A DNA stretch of 64,000 nucleotides from Curvularia sp. ZM96 (lineage: Eukaryota; Ascomycota; Dothideomycetes; Pleosporales; Pleosporaceae): positions 3,720,001 to 3,784,000 of the forward strand of contig JAJGBQ010000001.1 of assembly GCA_022457065.1 (NCBI GenBank), read 5' to 3'. A model generated the notes under the pieces. That model was given only the letters and a program-made list of their open reading frames with translations, did not search any database and was not told where the DNA came from. Positions 36,282 to 43,999 of the stretch are shown piece by piece. Made by a program: the position numbers and the translations under genes. How positions within the stretch are numbered: position 1 is the first letter of the stretch; the number at the start of each line of letters is the position of its first letter.

Positions 36282-37050
36282 TTCATAATGCGAGAGATGC
36301 ATGATGGCGAATACAAAAAACAAAGAAAACCGTATTGAGGATAGAGCTATGCAGTAACACTTTCTACCGGGCGCATCAACTTTAAGAGCAAGGTCAGTCT
36401 TTACTCGCAGTAGATAGCTAGGCATGGTGAAGCGCTGTTACATGCTCGGCCAGCGTGGCCTGGAAATGGGCCCTTATGTACACTTGGTAGAGAATGGCTT
36501 TAGCAATTTTACATTACATCATCATTACTTTGAAAGTCCAGCGCTCATCGTTTCTGGCGGTAATAACCTGCACTTTCGTGGGGCGTTGCCATCTGGGCGA
36601 CATTCCTAATGCAGCAGGTATCTATCCAAAAGTAGCGAAGGCCATGTTTGGCGGCCTGGTCTACGCAGAACTGGAGCTTCCGGTACCCTGCCTTGGATGT
36701 CCCCGTTTCTTTCTCTAGATCAGCTAAGGTGACCTCATATCGGTCTGCTCCCTATGTATGGGACAAGATGGCGTCGCCTATAAACTCCTCCAGAACATAA
36801 GTGCCATGACTGTTGCGTCGCAGAAGGCGCATGGTGGACAGAGCAAAATCAAACAATTAGCATGAGATTACGAGGAAATGCAAAGCGTAGGTGGGGGTAT
36901 GCGCTCGAAACCGCAGGTCATATAACCGCGCAAGGCTGAAACTAAGATTCGCCTGACACGTCGTCGTAGCTAGTTGCCACAGCTTTTCATTCCTCTACCC
37001 CTTAAAACTACTGGATCACCGTATTCTACCACATCACCACCATCTCACTG
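36282..37050. other. Spacer between TPR-CHAT gene and NLR pseudogene
   Basis: No supported gene. The last 100 bases before 37051 are C/T/A-rich (CTACCACATCACCACCATC) like a fungal leader. Confidence 0.5.
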
Positions 37051-39623
37051 ATGGCCAACACATTTCATGGACCCTTGGACGCCCATATCGCTATCCCAGC
37101 TCCACAATGTATGTCGGGTGGGACGATGAACTTCAACTTCGGCTCCGACCGACCTAGCAACAACGGGACACGTTCCCATCACCAGATCGAGCCTTTCTCG
37201 ACGGTACCATTTCCGCCGGACCCAGACTTTGTCGATCGACCTGAGATACTCGGGTGGCTGCGCGAACAGTTCACAGGAGCGGGTAGACGGGCAGCGCTGG
37301 TGGGTCTTGGTGGGGTAGGGTATGTTGATGTTTATGTCGAAGTCGGCATCGATGTCGGCATTTCCAGTTGCATGGTGCAGTATTGACATGTAATAGAAAG
37401 TCGCAGTTGGCGATACAGTTCGCCCATAATATCCACAAGGCCAGCCCATAGAGGTTTGTTTTCTAGGTGCATGCCAGCAGCCGCACCCAATTTAAGGAAG
37501 CTTATAGAGATATCGCGGAGCGTCTACAACTACTAGAGAGGAGCGACCCTAAGGCGAACGTGTTAAGGCTAGTAAGAAACTAGCTGCAAGATAAGACAAA
37601 TGGGAATTAGATCATAGTATTGGATAATGTGGACCATGCAGACATTTACTCACGGCCACGGAAGCGCCGACTAGATGAGGCGGAAGCCGATGCACAAACT
37701 TCCCTAGCCGCTTACCTCCCCCCGAATGGATCAATACTGGTCACATCAAGAAACAGAGATGCGGCGGCAGATCTAGTGGGCTATAACAGGATTAAGGAGG
37801 TGCTCGCCATGGACGAGGGCGAAGGCCTCTAGCTACTTCGCAACAAACTATGTTAGCTACTACTTAAGGAGAGTGCTATAAACCTGCTAGCTGCGCTAGA
37901 TTATATACCTCTTACCATCACCTAGGCTGCTGCGTATATCAATCAACGTGCGCGTATGTTAGTCACGGAATATCTAAATAATTTCTATAAAAACAGCAAA
38001 AAACGAGAAAGGCTGCTTAACTAGAACCTAGGCGATTTGCGTAGGGATAAGAGCGCGTCAAACTTAATTTTGACGACGTGGCAAATGTCCTTTAAGCAAA
38101 TCTAACGGGAGTGGCCATTAGCAGCTATGTTGTTGTCCTTAATGAGCTTTTTTAGTCCCTAGAGCATACCAGAATGGATATTGCGGAAATCCAGAAAGAC
38201 ATTAACAGGGGTAGCTGATCCAGGAAGTTCCGGTGACGAAGAAGAAGATGACGAGGACATTAAATTCGACGAGGACATAGACATTTTATGGGCTTACTCA
38301 TTAATATCAGCGACTGCAGAAAACAAAACATACGAGATGCACCCTCTAGTACAGTTCTACATGCGGGCCTGGCTATCTTCCTTTGGGGGGATCTATCAGT
38401 GGCACAACATGTATGTGTTGGCAATGGCTCACCAGGTGGCCGTTCTGAACCACAGAGACCGGGCAAAGTGGCAGCAATTCCTTCCGCACGTAGAACCACT
38501 TTCTGACAGCGCACCAGCCAGGGAGGTCCTGAGGGTATGGAAATATGTACTAGAAAGCTCAATGGTATATTTTACCTCAATAGGGCACGTCACCTTCGCG
38601 CGGCAAATAGCAGAGAAAATGCTGTCTGTCACAGAGAAGGCTCTGGGTTTCAATGACGACATCACGCTTGATAGCGTGACAACCTTGATGGCGGTGCTAA
38701 TGAGTCAAGAAAGGCTCCAGGAGGTAGAAAATCTCGGCCAACGGGTGATACGAGAGTGTAAAGAGCCAGGGAAGCTCAATCCTTTCATGACGAGTATCAT
38801 GGGAAATGTAGTGATAGCAATGCGACAACAGGGCAGGTACGATGAGTCAGAGAAGGTTGCTCAACAGATAATGGAAGCGCACAAAGAAGAGCATGATCCC
38901 ATCAGGTTATGGCGCCTGGCCACTATGCTACAAGATATGGGCCAGTTAGAAGAGGCAGAGAAGGCCTTGAGGCAAGCGATTGAAGGTTGTAAGGAACAGC
39001 TGGGAGAGCGTCACCCCTGCATGCTGCAGCTCACGTCTAGTCTAGCGAGAGTGTTGGGGATGCAGGGTCAGTGGCTAGAGGCAGAAATGTTTCTTCGGAA
39101 AACACTAGAAGCGAACAAGGAGCAGCTAGGAGAGCGTCACATCGATACATTGATAGGTATCCACGATCTAGGGAGAGCACTAAGAAAGCAAGGTCAGTTG
39201 GCAGAGGCAGAAAAGCTCCTCTGGCAAGCGGCAGAGGGTTATAAAGAGATAGGAGAGCATGGCCTCTACACATTCGCAGCTATGACCAGTTTATCGCGGG
39301 TGCTATGTGGTCAGGGTAGGTACGAGGAGGCAGTGAAGCTAGTGCGACATGTATGGGAACAACAAAAGGACATCGATAAACACAGCTTTATCACAGCACA
39401 GGCTGTCCACAGCCTTGCTCAGATTTTGCCGTGCCTTGGTCAATACAAAGAAACAATGGAGCTGTACCAACAAGCATATACAGTGTACATGGTGCAATGT
39501 GGACCTCAGAGTCAACTAACTATAGAATGCTACGAACAGCTTACAGCACTGCAAAACAAGATAGATCATGCGGGATTAAGTGAAGGAACAGCCTGTACCT
39601 GCCGACATAGGACAGTTCCCTAG
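37051..39623 (+). pseudogene. NB-ARC/TPR NLR gene, nucleotide-binding half disabled by ten TAG/TAA stops
   Basis: Exon 1 (37051-37317) codes an N-terminal motif (HGPL ... SGGTMNFNFGS), then FVDRPEILGWLREQF and the start of the P-loop VGLGGVG. A 79-nt intron ends at 37396 and exon 2 resumes KSQLAIQFAHNIHKASP. The Walker B LDNVD and LVTSRNRDAA follow in the same frame. In-frame stops occur at 37449, 37464, 37581, 37608, 37830, 37854, 37923, 38022, 38103 and 38160: nine TAG, one TAA, no TGA and no frameshift. From 38163 to 39623 the frame is open and codes the C-terminal part of the NB region and about seven kinesin-light-chain-like TPR units (LGERH..., GQ--EAE---). Such proteins act as fungal NLR sensors. 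The stops fit CpA-to-TpA change from CAG/CAA and TGG codons, as left by RIP. The full-length protein cannot be made. Confidence 0.88.
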
Positions 39624-40805
39624 GATAGCGATCTTCGAGGGTAGTCTATGTCCAAAATTTCATGTATTGTGGTACCTATTTGTCCAAGTACGTCAAAACC
39701 CTGTGACTTTAATACAATGTGAACTCGCGTAGACATATCTTGTCGACATGTTCTATATCGCTCAGAATTACATGTGATCATCTTCCTTAATAGCCGGGCG
39801 TCGTAGCCGAGCAATTACATCAACAATCCAACTCTCATCAACGATATCATGAGTGACTGGCCTCCGCATTACACTATATGAAGGACTATTTTTTCCAGCG
39901 ATTCAAGTAGCGTTTTGGTCTTGGTGGAGGTGGTAAGATTTTAAAAAGTGTCTTCACTTCCCTTCTTCGTGCCACTCAACTAAACCTTTTGCCTCAAGCC
40001 GAATGAGCTCTCAGCGAACCCAAGTGCGTCAAGGTTTTACTGTGGCCATCTTCCAGCAAATCGAGAAGCGCTTAGACTTTGGACCCATCTCTAGCTACAA
40101 GACTTCAGATATTTACAAGCAGCATGACACACTTTTTTTATAGCTATGGCAGACGAGTCAGACTAACACCCTCCCTGTCAATAAAAACCCCGCTATATAA
40201 GAAAAAGAACTGTCGTTTAGGTGCTTAAAAGCTTCCCGCTTTACAACGTGTTTCTATTATCAAGGATATATTATCTTTTAGACTTCCTTCTCATGGTCCT
40301 AACTCACAGCCAAAGAGCAGCCTATAAATCCGGTGCTGTCGGTTATTTCTTACAGAACGCACTGGGATTGCAACAGCTTGAAACCCCTGTTAGAACGTGA
40401 TCAGATCGAGATACTACTATCTCAGAGGTTTTACAAGTCATTAGAAACAAGAAGAGACATACCAAAGCCTCAGCGCTTGTGTTAATAAGTAAAGTTAATG
40501 TCCATAATCTATTCACATTAACCTACGAGGATACCTAGAGGTGCTGGTTTTGGTGAACTTACGTGAACTGGTATTAGAATACTAGCGCAACGTACTTGAT
40601 AAGTCACTGAAACAGATTGGCGGCCCAACGTTGCGTTGCCGTCAACCCTAGGTGTTTGCAGGTCCTCATTGGTGTATAGTTATGCGTGCTGGTAGTACAA
40701 AGACGTGGCAGCGCTGCTGACCCCGCCCTGAGGCAGCGGAGGTATAAATATACCTAGCTGCTATCCTCCTAGCATCAACCAGCTACAGCATTGTCGTTTG
40801 AAACA
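39624..40805. other. Repeat-decayed spacer
   Basis: Fragmented open frames only, the best being 46 codons from an ATG at 40003. AT-rich stretches at 40140-40260 and 40380-40560 look like remains of a mobile element, but no terminal repeats or transposase motif could be found. The last 65 bases hold the TATA box of the next gene. Confidence 0.5.
40743..40750 (+). promoter_or_regulatory. TATA box of membrane protein gene
   Basis: TATAAATA, 56 bp before the ATG at 40806. Its presence supports the downstream gene being a real transcription unit. Confidence 0.6.
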
Positions 40806-41676
40806 ATGAGCATCGATGCAAAACCTGCTACGACTTTCACCGCTGCTGGTGCCAGCAATTCTTCACTTCATCCTCGCTTTACATTTCGGGACGGGCTGTG
40901 TTTTGTGCTTTTTTTGGTCATTCCTCTTTATGCACAATTCTGCATCTCACCCTCAATCTCTTCTGTTTTTATGCATACCTACATCATCGGTACTACCGGC
41001 GTTTCTATCGCTCATTTTAGTGAAGGCTTTGTCAGTCTTGGCCAAGTTAAGGATGTCGTCAGGGGTCTAGTGATATCTAGCTTTTACAGCCTGATTAAAT
41101 CATATTCGCTAACAGCCTGGATGATACCTAATATAGAAGGCTGGCGCGGGATGTTGATTCAGTGGACAGCTGCGGCGCCAAGTTTGATATTTCTCTTACC
41201 GGAAAACTATGGTAGGGATGTTGAGGTAAGCCGAGTCTTGACTGTCTAGTGTGAAGCTACAACTGATATCATCTACTAAAAAGAAACTCGCCAAAGAATA
41301 TGAGCACGCCTACCCAATGTTTCAATTCTGCGTTGGGTGCTTCTCTGGACTCCTTTATTGGTGTTTCTTTGGGGGAAGAGGATACTCGTGGTTTAATATT
41401 CTCGTTGTTTGGTCGATTTTGACCTCTTTTGTCGAATACGTATATTTGATACGTTTGAATTACATGTAAGTCTAGTAGGTCTCAATTCTGCAAAAGATTC
41501 ACTAACGACAAGATAGCTGTCTTTGCAGATCTGGCAAGACTGTACGAGAGAATTCATGGGAATACAAGGATAAGTGCAAAAGACCAGCGCTGTTTGTAGA
41601 TGGATATGGGAGAGAGCTCACTATTAGAGAAATGCTCGAGTGGCACTCGACTGGCAAAATAACACGAAGAGCTTGA
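40806..41676 (+). CDS. Orphan multi-span membrane protein
   Basis: Three exons, 40806-41225, 41284-41465 and 41529-41676 (an alternative acceptor at 41517 adds four residues), code for about 249 aa. The family is not recognised. Hydrophobic segments lie at about residues 30-52 (GLCFVLFLVIPLYAQFCI), 53-72, 118-132 and a long pair around 150-195 (CVGCFSGLLYWCFFGG ... ILVVWSILTSFVEYVYLI). The N-terminal about 25 residues are Ser/Thr/Ala-rich, and the C-terminal about 50 are charged and soluble (SWEYKDKCKRPALF, ELTIREMLEW). All introns are GT-AG and 58-63 nt long, and phase closes, so I treat it as a gene. It sits in the accessory island between decayed repeats and could be lineage-specific. Confidence 0.65.
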
Positions 41677-42000
41677 AAAGACAAAGTTAGTGCTAGATTG
41701 GACGATGGATGGAGAAGGATTTGGCGAAGGAGGAGTGGCTGCGTCGACTATAGATTTTCTGAGAATAGGTACAATGGCTCTAAGATTAGCGTATAGTGGC
41801 TAACGCGTACGTTTAATCCCCAGACTAGAAAGATCGCTAACGGAAAACCACGACTACCGTTGTTTGTTTCAGCTATCACTCAGCAGGTACGCATGCATGA
41901 AAATCTGCCGCAGCCGCTTTTCTTGATAGGAAATTTTACCACACATAACAATGAATTCCTCCTCTGAGCCATTTTATGGATATAAAGTGCGCCAATGGTG

Positions 42001-42075
42001 CATCTCAGCTCTCGCACAACCGGGGAATCCGGAAAATAGCTGCCTGCTTTCAACGTAGCTGTAGTTGTCACAGTT
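42001..42075 (-). repeat. Dispersed repeat, copy B
   Basis: Reverse complement of this segment aligns with 28288-28362. Both contain TGTGACAACTACAGCTAC followed by a diverged stretch with TTTCCGG and GTTGTG. Confidence 0.65.
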
Positions 42076-42165
42076 ATTTGTTATTTACTATACTCTTAGT
42101 ACTTTCTATTCTGCTTTTCAAAGTAGCTGTATTTGTCGCAACTATATACTATTTACTATGCTGAT
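42047..42165. repeat. Tandem pair of 67-bp spaced repeats
   Basis: Two similar units (from about 42047 and 42114), each with TTTCAA(A/C)GTAGCTGTA, then TTGTC, and ending TATTTACTAT. Probably the duplicated end of an old mobile element related to the dispersed copies. Confidence 0.65.
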
Positions 42166-42308
42166 TGCTTGTCTTTGGAGGTGAGCTCGTTTTGAGTTTC
42201 CAATTTCACTGGTTGTTGGAGAGCCCGGTTGCCTTTGGTATATCATGACCGCTCCTGGCCCCTGTGGTTTCCAAGAACGACAAACCATTTCATTAATTAA
42301 TCTTTCTA

Positions 42309-42841
42309 CTACTGTCCCTCCATATCGTAATCGATCAAATTATCTTTGACCTGCAGGGCCAGAGCCTCCTCGATGGTGGTCGGGGTTGCTGCTTTGCTGG
42401 TGGTGGTGGTGGCGGCGGCGACGGCATTGGTGGCCTGGGCCGCGAGGGCCTGTTGGACCGCCCTGGAGACGATGTCCTCGAGGCCCTCGCGGCGCAAGGG
42501 GCACTCACTGCGATAGTGCCCGAAGGCCCTGCAACTAAGACACGTTAGTACTAACATCAACACAACATGAGTAGAAGGTAGCGGTCACTTACCGGTGGCA
42601 GCGGACATCCTTCTTGTCCTTCTTAACCCCATCTCCTCGGCCTCTTCCTCCTCGTCTTCCGCCCTAGAAAAACGTTAGTTGTTTGACTCAAACGCAATGA
42701 GGTGAGTGGAAAGGGTACTTACAGAGCCAGCGTTTGAAAAGTTGAAATTATCTACAATATATATTAGCAACGGTACGCATAAGTGTATAGATGTGCGTTG
42801 GAACTGGAGACAATAGAAGGGGTATACCTACAAGTCGCCAT
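42309..42841 (-). CDS. Small RGG-box and CCHC zinc-knuckle protein
   Basis: Hidden four-exon gene: 42832-42841 (10 nt), 42723-42751 (29 nt), 42593-42663 (71 nt) and 42309-42534; introns are 80, 59 and 58 nt with clean GT-AG ends. Phase closes to 111 aa. The N-terminus MATYNFNFSNAGS leads to an RGG-like cluster (GGRRGGRGRGDG) and a Lys-rich stretch. A perfect zinc knuckle follows: C-H-R-C-R-A-F-G-H-Y-R-S-E-C, spacing CX2CX4HX4C at about residues 45-58. After it come an amphipathic helix (EGLEDIVSRAVQQALAAQ), an Ala/Thr-rich linker and an acidic end. RGG plus knuckle suggests single-stranded nucleic acid binding. No retroelement Gag or polymerase is adjacent. The exact family is unknown to me. 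The knuckle's first two cysteines are encoded by different exons, which supports the splicing model. Confidence 0.75.
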
Positions 42842-43999
42842 TTTGATGGAGTTGAAGAAAGAAGAGAACAGGTACGATTGACCTGAGAAGACGCCGACAG
42901 CATTCTATTCGACATGGCCCTTGTGACGGCCGCTGCCATTGGGTCTGACCCTTGAAAACAGGGTACTGGACCTTTTGCCCAGAGTTCTGGGCTTGAAACA
43001 AGATGTTTTTATATACAAAAGTGCGGGATGCCAAAGACAGGCGGTTGATATATATAGAGAGAGAGAAGAAGAAGAAGTGAGAGAAGGCGGGCGGGGACTC
43101 TTATATCTAGCAGCAGGTACCTACGGACCCTGATGTCATCGCCACGAGGCAGCAGCAGTGACAAACGGCCCAGAACGCGGTGAGTGGGTTGGTGAAGCAG
43201 GGACATGTGAGCACGCTCTCACCAAGCAAACTAGTCAGTTCGCAGCACGTATGCCCAAAGAACAAGGGCATACCTAGACCTAGGAATGATCGGTCTAATT
43301 AGAAGCAGTTATTTCCCAATCTGCACATAAAGCATGTTCGCTCTAGCAGCTGTAGCAGCGTGTGAGTGAGCTTGCCAATGCCAAAAGTCAATTGAGAAAG
43401 ACTCAGTCAGGTAAAGGTAGACCTTCTCAGCCAGGTAGAGTTAGAACTTAGCATGTCAATCTTACCGGTGACTTGGAGGCTGTTCTATACGTAAAGTACT
43501 CGCGTGATAATCCCGCAGCCGTTTGCGTTAGGAAACTCCTGAGTTTGCTAGCCTGCCAGTCAGCCTGAGTAACTAACGAAGTCTTACAAAACATGTTGCA
43601 TAGACACAAAAACAATATGTCCAAGTGCGCGATGCATGTTTGACTATGGTTTCTCTGCAAGCCAATGTTATCGCAGGCAGCTTCTCTGTTGAGCCCTTGA
43701 CCAGACGCTAGATTCTGCATGCAGTCACACATGCTACGAAAATGAGTTCGCCATGAGCCTGCCAGTCACACCTGTTTCTAAAACGGCCGTCAAGGCACGA
43801 GCGACAACGGATCAGAGGCATCATTCGTTGAACAAGAAAAGCTGATTCTTCATGTAACATAGACTACAGAAAGCCACGCACGTTAGGGCACTCGCTCATA
43901 ATCTCGAATATTCGGAGGTATATCTTTTGTACAAAGTGAAACTACCAGCGAATTGCCCCTAACACATTGGCCGACTCTTCACCCACCAACGAGTCCCGT
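42842..43999. other. Intergenic region
   Basis: Upstream region of the zinc-knuckle gene and 3' side of ATP2. A GAGA-rich run occurs at 43056-43086. No gene supported. Confidence 0.5.

Larger units (their letters stand above)
41677..42308. other. Spacer with repeat copies
   Basis: Contains dispersed repeat copy B (42001-42075) and a tandem pair overlapping it (42047-42165). No gene supported. Confidence 0.55.

Noticed and set aside
37440..38165. Stop-codon reassignment (TAG read as Gln/Trp) as explanation of the NLR stops
   Set aside because: Genes elsewhere in the window end normally with TAG, for example GAPDH, ATP2 and branching enzyme, and the lost codons include both Q and W.
40003..40143. 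46-codon ORF starting MSSQRTQVRQG
   Set aside because: Too short, no homologue recognised, surrounded by broken AT-rich sequence; may be a transposon remnant but cannot be supported.
42309..42563. Retroviral-type Gag identity for the zinc-knuckle gene
   Set aside because: No protease, reverse transcriptase, integrase or LTR nearby, and the gene has three well-formed spliceosomal introns.
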